A stretch of 64,000 nt of DNA from Symbiodinium natans (taxonomy: Eukaryota; Sar; Dinophyceae; Suessiales; Symbiodiniaceae), in contig CAJNDS010002296.1 in NCBI GenBank assembly GCA_905221605.1, positions 58,501-122,500 on the forward strand, written 5' to 3'. Positions 34,572 to 46,909 of this stretch are shown here, in pieces (the first letter of the stretch is position 1; each line of letters opens with the position of its first letter). Position numbers and translations under genes: made by a program. The notes under the pieces were generated by a model. That model did no database searches and had not been told where the DNA came from. It saw nothing but the letters and a program-made list of their open reading frames with translations.

Positions 34572-35137
34572 CTGTGAGACAAGGATTGGTTGAGTCCCAG
34601 GAACTCCAATACCCCCGTACTTAAGGGTTTTTCCTTAAAATCTGATAGGGTTCCTTCTATGGTTTTGGGAATATTCCTTGATTAAGGGGTAGTGGAGTCT
34701 CTGGGGTTGAGGATTGTGGGATGATTGTTTCCATCCAGGTCCCGTCTCGGACCATTATCTCTGTTTAACGCGTATGCAGCCCCCCCCAGCTCTTGCAAAC
34801 GCTGCGCTCTGAAGGCAACCAAGGCTGCGTTTGCTGTACTCCAGCACCATCATCAGGAATCCGCGCCCTTTACCCTGTTTTTTAATCCAGGCCTCTAACA
34901 GCCCAATGCCCTAAACCCTAAACCCTAAACCCTAGAATCCATGAGTATCTCATGCGAAGAAAACCAGTCACTAGTAGAATCAATGGCGCTACCATTTGGG
35001 GGTTCTACTTTTGGGATCCTTTGAGGGGTCTGGGTACTGCCTAACCGCAGCGTTGCAAGGGGGCCAACGCGCCGCATCCTAACCCGTGAGCCGCCGGGAA
35101 CTCGAAAGCGCCAAACTCGATCTAAACACCCAGCGAG

Positions 35138-35399
35138 GGTTTAGGGTTTAGGGTTCAGGGTTTAGGGTTTAGGGTTTAGGGTTTAGGGTTTAGGGTTTAG
35201 GGTTTAGGGTTTGGGGTTTGGGGTTTGGGGTTTGGGGTTTGGGGTTTGGGGTTTGGGGTTTTTGGGGTTGGGGTTTGGGGTTTGGGGTTTGGGGTTTAGG
35301 GTTTAGGGTTTAGGGTTTAGGGTTTAGGGTTTAGGGTTTAGGGTTTAGGGTTTAGGGTTTAGGGTTTAGGGTTTAGGGTTTAGGGTTTAGGGTTTAGGG
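35138..35399. repeat. TTTAGGG-TTTGGGG-TTTAGGG sandwich
   Basis: A block of TTTGGGG (about 35210-35295) lies inside pure TTTAGGG on both sides. Confidence 0.95.
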
Positions 35400-35514
35400 C
35401 TACACAGCATCCACGGACACGGCCGAGGATCAGCAGCAGGGGTGCGGAGAGCGCGCGAGACAGCGCCGCCAAGCTCAAGAACTTCCTTTGGCTGGGCGGT
35501 GGGGTTAAGGGCAT

Positions 35515-35606
35515 GGTATAGGGGCCTGAATAATAAAAATAGGGTTTTGGGGGCTATTATAGTATTATAGTATGGTAATAAAGGGGCCTTATAAGGGAAT
35601 AAAATT
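35515..35606. mobile_element. T5 element
   Basis: TATAGGGGCCTGAATAAT start; TATTATAGTATTATAGTATG core; AAAGGGGCCTTATAAGGG end. Confidence 0.6.
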
Positions 35607-37294
35607 GCGTTTTGCACTCCATGGCTTCATGCTAAGTTACGACTGCCCCGAAGGACGCCTTGCAGTATCGTTGCAACGCTGTTCCTCACGCTGTTCCTCA
35701 CAAGCCCTCCTCCAAGCTTTGGGGCGGGAAGACACCTTGCACGGACTATGCAAAACCACCTCTCAAACCTTGACACCGTGATGGGAGACTGCCAGGACAG
35801 CGCTCTCTGCTGCTAACATCCAAGATGTACCAGGTGCACCCTGCGGGAACTGAATGTTGGATACCCTTGGAGCGCCAGGTGCAGCCAAGGGGCGTTGCAA
35901 GCATTGGGGACAAGCTTGAGGTGAAGCGTCTATACAGAGATTCTATACAAAGAGTCTGCCAGTTCTGTGCTGAGCAGCGGCGGCGGAGCATCACAAAGGA
36001 GAAGCTGCACCATGCGGGGGCTTGCGGTCGGGGAAAGCTTTCGCAGACTTTGGGAAATTCGGACTCACTCGGACTGAAACCTCCAAAGCCCTTCGAAGCT
36101 CATAGAATCCCAAGCCCTATAAGCCCTGAACCCTTAACCACCCTACCACCATCCTAAAACCCACGTACCTACTGGGCGCCTTCGGAGCCCGGTGTGAATT
36201 CATCAACCGATTCAAGGAAGATGTGTTGACCATGCAGCGGCTCTGAAAAGCGCACGTGGCCACGTGTCGAAAATGCAGCCGCGCGCGTGCTGTCGCCAAA
36301 AAAGGTGCTCAAAAAAGCATCGCCTTTGGAAATTGTACTTCGTGCATGTCGAAAAAAACCGCTGTGCGCAGTGTTTTCGCGCGTGTGAGCACGAAAGCCT
36401 GGTGGCCGTGGTGATGTTGGCCACACGGAAAAAACCCTTCGGCGGGTCCGAGCGCAAAACCTCGAGTTGTTCGCACTTTCGCCCGTCAAGCCACGAAAAG
36501 CCACGCGAAAAACGCGCAGGGCCGCAATCGATGACGCTACCGGGTTTAGGCTTCTTAGTGTTTAGTAGTTGAGTGGATTTAGAGTGGCACGCTTCACGAG
36601 TACCGGGTGGTTGAATGGGTCTGATGCTTCGGCCTGAAGCCCCCCGTACACGAAGCAAAGCAAAGCCAAAAAGAGTGTTGTTGCCGCCGGTGTGGTGCTT
36701 GATTTACTGGTGACCACAAAGCCCTAAATTCCCTGCAGAAGCTTCCGTCGCGTAGTGAATATTGTAAGCCACTAGTTGGGGGACTTCACACGAAACTCGC
36801 ACATCGACCATCCCCAACCCCTGTGCCGAACCCCGAAGAAAGCCCCCCTTTTTCTCTTCAGAGGCTCACTGTTGGAGCGGGGCAGCTTTGGACGGCTGAG
36901 GGTCCTTTGACTTGGGTCTTCAGGCCCTGTTCTGTTGTAGGACTTTTCGGGGGGGGGGGGGGGGCCTTAAGGAAGAAGAAACCCGTGCTTCAAAGGGCCC
37001 TGCGCTTGGAACATCTACCCCGGGACCAGCCCCGAAAGGGTGCGCCGGCGGGGAAGCCCGGACGTTCCGGAAACAAAAGAGCGCGCTAGTTGGTCAGACT
37101 TTAGATGCAGGCCAGGATGGGCGATAAGAGGCCCCCTATCATCCCCATGATCAACCCTCTAAAGGGGCAGGTTTTGAGGGGGTTTATAGGGTATCATCCC
37201 CCTAATCAACCCTATGAAGATGGCAGTTGTTATAAGGTGTTTTATAGGGCATCATAGCCCATCCTGGGGGTCCGGCGTTTATCCCGGATGACTT

Positions 37295-40200
37295 TTAGAG
37301 CTCGTCGCTAGGCTCCAAGATGCAGTTGACGTAGGTGGAGACGCTGGCCGGCCAATCGGCGAAGAGGCTCACAATGCCAACCTTCTGAAACAAGGCGTCC
37401 AGCACCTCCAAAACATCCGCATACCTTTGGGGAAGCCAAATATTTATCTCCTGTTTAGTACCTGAACTGCATACAAGCCCTGTTTTGTGCAGAATATATC
37501 ACCAGTGTATGCTCAGGTCAGGTACTGGAAGGTCGCTTTGCCCTCCACGGAGTCGTAGTAGCTCCAGCCCTCCGCCCGCCCGCACGGGGCCACCACGTTG
37601 GGCTCTGGGCCCCAGGCGAAGGAGGTGTTCTCCGCGTTGCAGCCCTGTCGGTCCAAGGACCAGCTTCCGATGTTCACGCCCATCTTCCTCGGCTACAGTT
37701 TTGCTTCTCAGAACCCAAGAACTTAAAAGATACTAATCCCTATACTACCCTTATAACAACCCCAAAGAAGATTGAAAGATAATGATCCTTATATTCTCCT
37801 TATAAGGAAAACTTTCGTTGTGTTTTGGGGGGCGGTTCTTAAGCAAGCAGTCGAAGGTCGGGGCCCCTTGAAACCGCTAGGACACTCCTGAAGAAATTAA
37901 GGTTCTCGTAAAGCCAACAAAAAAGCAGGGCTCTCTTATACCCGATAGGAGGATGGAAATAATTGACATCCAGTTCGTCCTGCAGTAGATCCTCTTGAGC
38001 CCAACAAGGGGGAACCTAGAGACTCCAATACCCCTTAACTAAGGAGTATTCCTTCAACCCAGTTCAACCCTATAAGGAACCCTCTTATGTTTTTAAGGAA
38101 TTGAGAAAAAAAGTATAGGAGTCCCCCAGAAGGACTGGAAATAAACCGATATCCTGGCTTCCGCAGCTGCTGCGCCGTGGCTGAGGGCTCCACTCGGTGC
38201 CCACGTCCACTTGCCACAAGGAGGTTGATGGGAGGAGAGAAAAGCTCGACACCCAAGCCCTGAAGCTTCTTCAGCACCTGTGAGGAGGGTTTTTTCGGGG
38301 TTTAGGGCTGTGTTGTTTTTGGAATGTACTACCCTTGTGCAAGCGTGTCCCTATAAACCCTATAAACCTTAAACCTTAAACTTCAGTGTGTAAAGCCCGC
38401 CCCCTGCCTGCGCCCCTCCACAGTCCCCCAAGTAGCTCTGGCCGTTCTTCTGCACGCATTGCTCTCCTGCTGGGGGAGAGCTCTCCCACCTCAGCGGAAG
38501 ACTGCCTTACTCCAGTCCTCCTGTAAAGAGGATTGGAATCTGAAGTTCAAGTCGCTCAACCCTTCACCCCCCTTTACCATTCATGAAGGAAGAACTTCGT
38601 TCAGAGCTCGGAATTGTGGTTCCAAGATATCCACCTGGACCCAAGAGTAACCTAGCCAGAAAAAAACAGGTACTTTAAAGGGGCCTTTTCAGGGAACCTG
38701 AACCCCACCCCCCCCCCCCCCCCCCCCCCCCCAGAAAAAAAAGGAAGGGGGAGTAAGCCGCATGTACTCCTTGAGGGTGCCTTTAACCTCAATCCGCCCC
38801 CAGAAAAGGGACTACCTCTCTGTACTCCATAAGGGAACCCAAAAGAACCCCCCCCCCCCCCCCCAACCACAAAAAACAGGTGGTTCCCAGCCACATGAAC
38901 TCCACCGTCATGGCCGGAAACTCCTTCTTCCAGTGCTCGGCGATCCGGTGGTCGAAGGTTTGCATCACCCCGTAGGAGGTCCCGGCCGCAGCCTTCTGCG
39001 GCTTCCCTTGCCTCTTTTAAAGGGAACTGCAGAAATGTGTTGGGTTTAGGGTTTGGGTTTGGGGCTTGGGGCTTGGGGCTTGGGGTTTGGGGTTTAGGGT
39101 TTAGGGTTTAGGGTTCAGGGTTCAGGGTTCAGGGATCAGGGTTTAGGGTTTAGGGTTGAGGGTTGAGGGTTTAGGGTTGAGGGTTGAGGTTTTGCAGGGT
39201 ATGCAGGGTTTAGTGTCGAGGGTTGAGAGAAGTGGGGGCCTACAAAAAGCCTCGACCTAAAAGACTGTAAACGCTATTTGAGGGCTATAAACCCTATTCA
39301 ACAAGGCAATGAAGACCATTGAGTATATGAACACCCTGAACACTCTACAAGACCGCCCATTTGAGGCGCTCCGAACACGAGAACTAGGCCTGGGAAACCC
39401 CGAAGCCCCCAAGTGCCCTCAAAACCCCCTTCATTGAAACCCCCTGCACGCCCTCAACATTACAAAAACCACCCTTAACACCCTTAAAGCCCTTGAAGCC
39501 CCCCTTTCAAGCCTGCACCTGAAGGTTATAGAAGCTGCTGAGGCACGGCCACGGTGTGAAGCCGGCGTCCTTGAGGTGCGTGGCGAAGCCTCGCTCGAAT
39601 GCGTTTGGTTTTTGGGGCGTCTAGGGTCTGGGGGTTTTGGGGGGTGGTCATATGTTTGGGTTTAGGGTTTGGGGTTTCGGGTTGTTTGGTGCGCTTGACA
39701 GGAGGGCCCTAAACCCTGCAAAAACCCAAAGCCTGACCTAAAGCCCGCGTAACGAAACTCTGAAACCCTCGAAACCCTTTCCAAGGCCAAGTCATGCCCC
39801 TAAACCCTAAACCCTAAACCCGAAACCCTAAACCGTAAAACCCTAAAACCCTAAAACCCCCCCAAAGAATAGAGTGAGCCGAGGCAGCTGGAGGCCAGCC
39901 AGTAGATGTCCTTGCCCTTACCTTCCAAGAACTCCACAAGACCCGGCTCCATGGTGTCTTTGAGCTCCGGGATCGCATGGTAGGTCTCGGTTTAGGGTTT
40001 AGGGTTTAGGGTTTAGGGTTTAGGGTTTAGGGTTTAGGGTTTAGGGTTTAGGGTTTAGGGTTTAGGGTTTAGGGTTTAGGGTTTAGGGTTTAGGGTTTAG
40101 GGTTTGGGGTTTGGGGTTTGGGGTTTTGGGGTTTAGGGGGTTTGGGGGTTTGGGGTTTAGGGTTTTGCATGGGATTGCATGGCAGGTCTCTGTTGGATCA

Positions 40201-41603
40201 GAGCTGCGGCTTGGGGTCTAGGGTTTAGGGTTCAGGGTTTAAGGTTTTGGGGTTTTAGGGTTTAGGGTTTAGGGTTTAGGGTTTAGGGTTTTGGGGTTTT
40301 AGGGTTTAGGGTTTAGGGTTTAGGGTTCAGGGTCTAGGGTTTAGGGTTCAGGGTTTAAGGTTTTGGGGTTTTAGGGTTTAGGGTCTAGGGTTTAGGGTTT
40401 AGGGTATAGGGGAAGTGCATGATTTTGGATATTTAGGGGTCGAGGGTGTAGTCAGCCGCTCCGTTCCCTCAAGCTTCCCAAGCCCAAACCCCACAAGAGT
40501 CAAATGCCCACAGCAAGTTCCTCCCCCTTCTTTGAGAGGGAAGCCACATTTCTCTTCAGGAGCTTCCTTGGCTGCTCTTGACGACTCAAGACTCCAAAAA
40601 CCTTCGGAGAAGCAGTTGGGTTTAGGGTTTAGGGTTTAGGGTTTAGGGCTTCGGGCTTCGGGCTTCGGGCTTCGGGCTTCGGGCTTCGGGCTTAGGGCTT
40701 AGGGTCTGCGAATTCAGTGTTCCTGACATACCCGAAGCGCACGCGGTCGGGACAGGGCTCACGCCTCAACCCGAAAACCGCCTCAACCCCAAACCCTACC
40801 CCCCTAAACCCCTAAATTACTAAACCCAAACCCCAAAACGCCCTAAACCCCAAAACCCCCGAAACCCCCGAAACCCCCAAAACACCTAGACCCCGAAACC
40901 CCCCTAAAACCCTCAACCCCCTAAACCTTAACCCCAAGACCTGCCGAGCCTCAGGTAGTCGCCGAAACCAACGAGTTTGTGGCAACGCTGCTCTGCGATG
41001 CCGCCGCTTCGAAAGCGCGGAGCCCCCAGAACGTACTCCTACACCAGAAGCAAAAGGTTTAGGGTTTGGGGCTTAGGGTTTTGGGATTTCGGGTTTAGGG
41101 TTGAAGGTGTTGCCCCACACCCAACACCCTAAACCGCGAACTGTTGAACTCCACACAACCCTCTTAGACCAAAACCTCCAAACCAGCAACCCGAGCGCCT
41201 ATACACCCCTGAAACAAGGCTGCGCAACGCTTTAAACTGGAAACCCTCCACCCCGAAGCCCGTGTGCTCCAAAACCCTAAACCAAAAACAGGAAACTCCA
41301 AACCTTTGCAGCTGAGACATTTTTCTCGGTTTGCAGAGCTTAAACATGTGGGCCCTGGTGTGTGACCCTGGCTGTTGACGGCCGACAGCTCTGTGGCTTT
41401 CCCTTCGCGCTTCGTAGGGCTGCACTTAAGAGGTCTGTGATGCCCGGAGGCCTAAACCCTAAGATGCTCCAAACCCCCAAATGAAACCGCAAGACCCACA
41501 AGACTCAAGCCTAATCACCGCCCCTAGCAAGATGCAGACATTTTGCCCCCCTCCCAAACAAAACCTCAACTCTACCATAAAAGCCCCAAACGCTCCCCCC
41601 CCC

Positions 41604-41658
<55 letters not shown>

Positions 41659-44600
41659 AGAACACCCTCCTGGGTGCTTGCAGCGGAAGCGTTCACCACC
41701 GACTCCATGGTGGCGCAGAGCCTTTGGATCGGGTGGCTGAGGGGAACAATCGTGCTATCGGGTGGAAGGTTCAGGGCCTCCTTGGAGATGAGTACTTCTA
41801 ACTTCGGGGGCTTATCAGTGCAGTTCTAGCTGGGGTTATAAATGCCCTAAAGGTTGCCCACTCAGGACCCTGGGAGGATCCAAAAAAGTTGAACCCCCGA
41901 AACCACCCCAGACTACGAGTCCTCTTGGGCTTGGGAACCCTTCAGGGGGAGCTACCTTTTTGGATCCTCTCAGGGGGTCCCCAAACAAACAGCGCCCAAG
42001 AAGCCGCCCCAGCTCCTCCATGGTGAAGTCGTAGGTGCAGCAGACCGCCTCTCAGGGTTTAGGGTTTAGGGTTTAGGGTTTAGGGTTTAGGGTCTAGGGT
42101 TTAGGGTTGAGGGTTTAGGGTGGGAGGGGGGGGAACTCCAGAGGAGAGTGGGCTATTTAGGGTTGGGGCAGGGGGGACAACATCATACTGTTGTCAAAAC
42201 ACATTTTTGAGCTAGGGTTTTTTTGCAGGGTTTTCAAGCGTTTTAAGTGTTTTTGGGGTGGAGGGTTCAGGGTTGTTGGCTCACTTTTGCACCACCGCCT
42301 TCTTGCCACTGCCAGGCGTGAAAGGAGTGCTGCACTTGGCGTTGAGATCCTGACTGCAGCGTATGAGGCTTGCCCCGCACATGGGGGTTTCCGAAAATAG
42401 GGGCTTAGGGTTTAGGGCTTAGGGCTTAGGGTTTAGGGTTGAGGAGGGTTGAGGGTTGAGGGACCATGAGCAGCTTGGTCCGCAAGACGAAGCGTGCACA
42501 TCTCAGCTTTCTCTGCGCGGTTCGTGAGGCTCCCATTTGTCAACGCTCCCAAAGAACAGCTCCCGAATAGCAGTCCTATGATCCTGAAACCCCAGAAGCC
42601 CTGCCATCAGGCCCCACAACCCTTTGACCAAAACCCCTAAGGTCTTCATACAACCCAGTCCCCCCAAGCCCGAACACGCCGGCAGCCCGAAACCTTAAAC
42701 CCCTAAACGCCCTAGAACCCTGAAACCCCCCAAACCCCAACAAACGCCCTACCACCCAAGGGTCCGGGTACCCCCAAACCCCAAACCCCAAACCCCAAAC
42801 CCCAAACCCCAAACCCCAAACCCCAAACCCCAAACCCCAAACCCCAAACCCCAAACCCCAAACCCTAAACCCTAAACCCTAAACCCTGCCACCCAAGGGT
42901 CCGGGTGATGCGTGACGAGGTCGGTGGTGAAAGCCAGGTCGCAGGTCCCGTGGCGGCAGACGAGGTCCAGGTCGCCTCTGCCACACGGTGCTCTGGGCTT
43001 AGGGCTTTTTGTGGGGCTAGGGTGTAGGGAGTTTAGGGTGTAGGGAGTTTAGGGTTTGGGGTTTGGGGTTTGGGTTTAAGGCTTAAGGCTTAAGGCTTAA
43101 GGTTTAAGGCTTAAGGTTTAAGGTTTAAGGTTTAAGGTTTCAGGTTTAAGGCTTTGGGCCAAACCCTAAACCCTAAACCCTTTTTACAACCAGGACTGTG
43201 CAGCCGCCGGGAAATGCAGGCCCAAACCCTAAACCCTAATCCCTAACCCAAAACCCTTAAACCCTTAAACCCTCAACCCTAAACCCTCAACCCTCAACCC
43301 TAAACCCTAAACCCGAAACCCTAAACCCTAAACCCTAAACCCTAAACCAAGCCCCCAAAAAGGCCAGGGGACCGGTCAAGGAGACGTCGCACTCCAGGTA
43401 CCCGGCACCCGACTCGGCGCCAATCGCCCAGGACTCCACGGTCTCCTCTCCCGTTCGAGGGGGAGTGTAGGGTTTTGGGGTTTGGGGTTTAGGGTTTAAG
43501 GGTTTAGGGTTTAGGGTTTAGGGTTTAGGGTTTTGGGGTTTGGGGTTTAGGGTTTTGGGGTTTGGGGTTTGGGGTTTGGGGTTTGGGGTTTAGGGCTTAT
43601 CCGTTTGGCTAAAGTCAAGGAGTGAGGGCTTGGGGCTTAGGACCCTAGAAACCCTAAACCCTAGAATCCCTAAGCCTAAACCTGTTGCATCCAGGTCTCT
43701 CGCAGCCACCCCTAGAATCCCTAGAATCCCTACAATCCTTAGAACCCCTAGAATCCCTACAATCCTTAGAACTCCTAGAATCCCTAGAATCCCGAGAATC
43801 CCTAGAATCCCTAGAATCCCGAGAATCCCTAGAATCCCCCTAAAACCCTAAAATCCCCCTAAAACCCTAAAACCCTAAAGCCCAAAACCCTAAACCCTAA
43901 ACCCTAAACCCTAAACCCTAAAACCCCAAAACCTTAAACCCTGAACCCTAAACCCTAAAACCCCTTAAACCCCAAACCCCTAAACCCTAAACCCTAAACC
44001 CCAACCTGGAGGTCTCCTCCGGGGCCACGAGTGGCGCACCCCGGTGCCCAATGGAGCGGTCCGTGCGGCGAAAAGGGTGCCTGCGTGAGAGCAGTTAACC
44101 TCCTGAAGCCCTAGTCTAGGGTTTAGGTTTTAGGTTTTAGGTTTTGGGGTTGAGGGTTTGGGGGTTGGGGGGTGGTTTGGGGGGGGGGGGGGGGGGGTCT
44201 AGGGAGTTTAGGGTTGAGGTTCTAGAAAAAACCCCACTGGACCCGATACGCGTGCTGTCCTACCACCTGCTCCTAGCCTTCCATGCGACATCGGAATGCT
44301 CTCTGCACCGATCTCCTGCACCCGGAAGTCTCTTCTAATTGCTTAAGAACCCCCCCCAAAAAAAAAAAACATTCAAAAATATTTTCCTTATAAGGGCAAG
44401 ATCGGGATTCTTACCTCTTTTTTGTGTTCTTAAGCAAGTAGTACTGTAGTTCTAGGTTCCTGGACAACCTGACTCACTCTTTCTCAGGAGGTGGAGCCCT
44501 AAACCCTAAGCCCCAGACCCTAAACGCGACTCAGGAACCAGACCGGTCAAGAAGAGCCCCGACTCCCCCCAAGCGGAGGCTGCAGTAGCTTCTCCCGGAT

Positions 44601-44908
44601 CAGGCAGGACCCGAAACACTAAGCCTTCAAGAAATTGACGGTTTCGCCACCCGCACTGCGCGCACACAAATTGACGGTTTAGGGATGGGGGTTTAGAGTT
44701 TAGGGGGCCTCTCACAAACATCTTCACTTCACAAACCCCAAACTTGCAACCTCCCTGCGAAGATCACCCCAAAAAACCCAGAAAAAGCCTAAAGCCTAAA
44801 GCCTAAACCCTAAACCCCCAAAGCCACAAAAAGCTGGAAGCATCCATCGTCAGGCTGCTTGCAAGTGGATATGGCGTTGCGGAAGCCTTGCAGCCGGGCA
44901 TGCCTGTC
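37295..44908 (-). CDS. Glycerophosphodiester phosphodiesterase
   Basis: Predicted to cleave glycerophosphodiesters to glycerol-3-phosphate and an alcohol. Joined exons: 44908-44856 (RLQGFRNAISTCKQ), 44080-44017 (SIGHRGAPLVAPE, catalytic His), 43445-43373 (ESGAGYLECDVSLTG, acidic metal ligands), 42975-42902 (DLDLVCRHGTCDL, second His), 42349-42299 (DLNAKCSTPFTPGSGKK) and 42048 to about 42001 (AVCCTYDFTMEEL). Less certain pieces follow near 39975-39880, 39600-39515 and 39000-38885 (FDHRIAEHWKKEFP). Then come 38277-38162 (VLKKLQGLGVELFSPPINLL), 37687-37526 (MGVNIGSWSLDRQG) and 37424-37295 (ALFQKVGIVSLFADWPASV, stop). The motif order matches the long eukaryote/bacterial GDPD family. Resolved introns are GC, GA, GT, GA, GC, GA and GT donors with AG acceptors, and most repeat 2-6 bases across the intron. 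Introns carry telomere-like arrays and T2/T4 hairpins. The middle exons are incomplete, and the signal peptide may lie upstream. Confidence 0.85.
37693..37850. mobile_element. T4 hairpin element in phosphodiesterase intron
   Basis: Ends ttgcttctcagaaccc and gggcggttcttaagcaag. Lies in the 474-nt GA-AG intron (38161-37688), with a second hairpin at 38005-38140. Confidence 0.65.
39990..40165. repeat. TTTAGGG array passing into TTTGGGG
   Basis: About 16 TTTAGGG units then TTTGGGG/TTTTGGGG units. A second irregular cluster is at 40218-40412. Confidence 0.95.
41595..41660. repeat. C-run joined to A-run
   Basis: About 45 C, interrupted by two T, then about 11 A. Confidence 0.95.
42772..42890. repeat. 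CCCCAAA array then CCCTAAA
   Basis: About 13 CCCCAAA and 4 CCCTAAA units in the 552-nt phosphodiesterase intron (42901-42350). Confidence 0.95.
43707..43850. repeat. CCTAGAATC minisatellite
   Basis: About 13 degenerate copies of a 9-bp unit (cctagaatc) in the 571-nt phosphodiesterase intron. Confidence 0.9.
44336..44444. mobile_element. T4 hairpin element in phosphodiesterase intron
   Basis: Ends ttgcttaagaacccc and gttcttaagcaagtag, in the 775-nt GC-AG intron (44855-44081). Confidence 0.7.
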
Positions 44909-45199
44909 CTTGGCTTGTGAGGGTTTAGGGTTGAGGGTTTTAGGGTTTAGAGTTTAGGCTAGGGTTTAGGGTTTAGGGTTTGAGTTTTTGTTTGGGGGTG
45001 GGGAGGGTGGCTTGAAAAAGACAAAAAACAAGGGCCCCCCCTTGTGCAATCACTGTTGCGGGCTTTGGGGGGCTTGCACTTGGGCTTGAAAACAGAGGAG
45101 GAGCATTACAATCACGGAAGGTGCATGCAAAGGCCGAGTCTCTTTGCAGTCCTCGTCCATCTCCGTCGCCTGGAGGGATTCGGCTCTCGCACATGCTCA

Positions 45200-46400
45200 A
45201 AGGCAGGCCGGATTCGGGCGGTCAGGCGCATCTACACTCAAACGACAATTTGGAGAGAGGGAGCGGCCACATTACCAACACCAGACAAGGGTGTTGAGGG
45301 CTTCGGGCTTTAGGGTGGTTGATTGGGTTCAAAGGCCCTAAGCCCCAAAAACGGAAACCTTTCCCCCTGCCTTCAGCCACGGGCACAGGATCGGTTGTTG
45401 GTGGTATAGTCGCTCGACCAACCACCCAGGAACCTTGAGGGCAAAACGAACCCATAAGCTGGGGAGGTCCTTTGGTCGCTACTCTAAAAGATGGTCCCCA
45501 AAAAAAGGGTCCGCCCCTCTTGCTTAGGGTACCAAAACAGAAGCGACCATCATTTTGAAAGGGTGACCATGTAAGTCTGGGGCTTCTGGGGTTTATGGCA
45601 TGACCCTCGTATTTTGGTCTTCTCTTTTGCTTTCCACTATTCCTGCAGTACTTCAAGCCCTTATGGCGCAAATATCTATCTTCATATACCCTAAGCCTTG
45701 AGCAGATGACGATTGGGACATGGACGTTCGAAGCTCTTCGTGCCTTCGTCTTGTTTGTCTCTCTTGTTCTGCTGGGCATGAGAGGCCCTCTAACGCTCGT
45801 CTCTCTCTCTCTCTCTCTTTCTGCTTCTTTTCTCCTTTTTTTCTCGCACGAAACCTCTTGTGAATTCTTCCTTGGTTCAAACCCTTCTTCCCACCCTCGG
45901 CATGGGAATGTTAGATCTTGTTTAGTCAACCATGCTCCTCGCGTCTTCGCCTCGTCGCCTCTTAGGCCTTAGGGTGCCCCGAGAGAAGCCCGCAGAGAGT
46001 CCAGCCGAGTGTGCCTGGAGTGCCCTCAGAGAATTCGACGGAGAGTCCCGCGACAGGAGCCTGCGGCTAGGCTGAGTGTCCGCAAGTGCCTGTCCGAAAT
46101 CGACAGGCTGGCTCCCACATCCCGTAGGGTGGGGATCATGGAAACAAATATGCTTCTGGCTATATTTCTGTGTCTCATACTACCATCTCCTTCTCTCCTC
46201 TCCCGTCTCCTCTCCTCCTCATCTCGTCTCCCCTGATGGACAAGGAAGAAGAAAAGGGAGGAGAAAAAAAGGCACGAGAGAGCGAGACCGACAATGGCAG
46301 GAGAAGAACAAAGGCCAAAGCGGGTAAACAAATCAAGGGGCCGAAGGAGAACAAGAACGCATGAAACCTAGAAAACCCTAGCTACCGGCATCGGGCCTGG
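45200..46400. other. No exon assigned with confidence
   Basis: Contains a hairpin-like element (45410-45575), a CT/AG-rich segment (45790-45850) and CT-rich and GGAGAA-rich segments (46170-46300). A minus frame around 45170-45050 could encode a short start (MDEDCKETRPLHAPSVIVML), which may be an alternative 5' exon of the phosphodiesterase. Confidence 0.3.
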
Positions 46401-46909
46401 AAACACTAAAATCACTAAGAGAAGCCCCCGGACGCTGGCTTCCCGTGCTCCCCAAGGAGCCATGGGGTTGTCCTTCAAGGTCCTGCCCTTCTGCACTGCG
46501 AGCAGCATCAAGGCCTGTCCGAGCTTCGGGGCCCCAAAGCCCCAGAAGCCCTAAAAACCCTCTAAGCCCTCTAAGCCCGACAATTTTTCCCCCTAAAAGC
46601 ACTATAAGCCCTAGAAGCCCCGGAAGCCCTCTCTTGCAGCGGGTCTCGGGAAGTCGGGACGGCGGGGCACGGGCCCTAAAATACCCCACAAACCCTGAAT
46701 AAATCCTCAATAAACCCTTAGTACACCCTTCATAAACCCTTCATAAACCCTTCATAAAATGTCAGGAAAGCCTAAAATACCCTACAAACCCTTCATTAAG
46801 CCTTAATACCTTAATAGACTCTTCATCAACCCTCAGCCTAAACCCTCAACCCTAAACCCTAAACCCTAAACCCTAAACCCTCAGTACACCCGAATCAAAC
46901 CTCTGAGAC

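Larger units (their letters stand above)
34580..37290. other. Upstream region of 5'-nucleotidase and downstream of the phosphodiesterase
   Basis: Holds a hairpin at 34605-34712, long TTTAGGG/TTTGGGG arrays (35138-35399), a T5 element (35515-35606), a repeat-poor block (35610-36560), a G-run at 36950-36963 and an element with GGGGCATCAT-like ends at 37120-37270. Possible 5' exons of the 5'-nucleotidase on minus are 34790-34880 (MMVLEYSKRSLGCLQS) and 35405-35500 (a hydrophobic stretch or QPKEVLELGGAVSRAL). Neither is proven. Confidence 0.35.

Noticed and set aside
42470-42530. Minus-strand piece NRAEKAEMCTLRL as a phosphodiesterase exon
   Set aside because: Exons 42975-42902 and 42349-42299 join directly in frame (THHPDLNAKC), leaving this piece inside the intron.
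45222-45929. 235-codon minus-strand open frame
   Set aside because: Runs through a hairpin element and a purine-rich simple repeat; composition is not coding and no homology is recognised.
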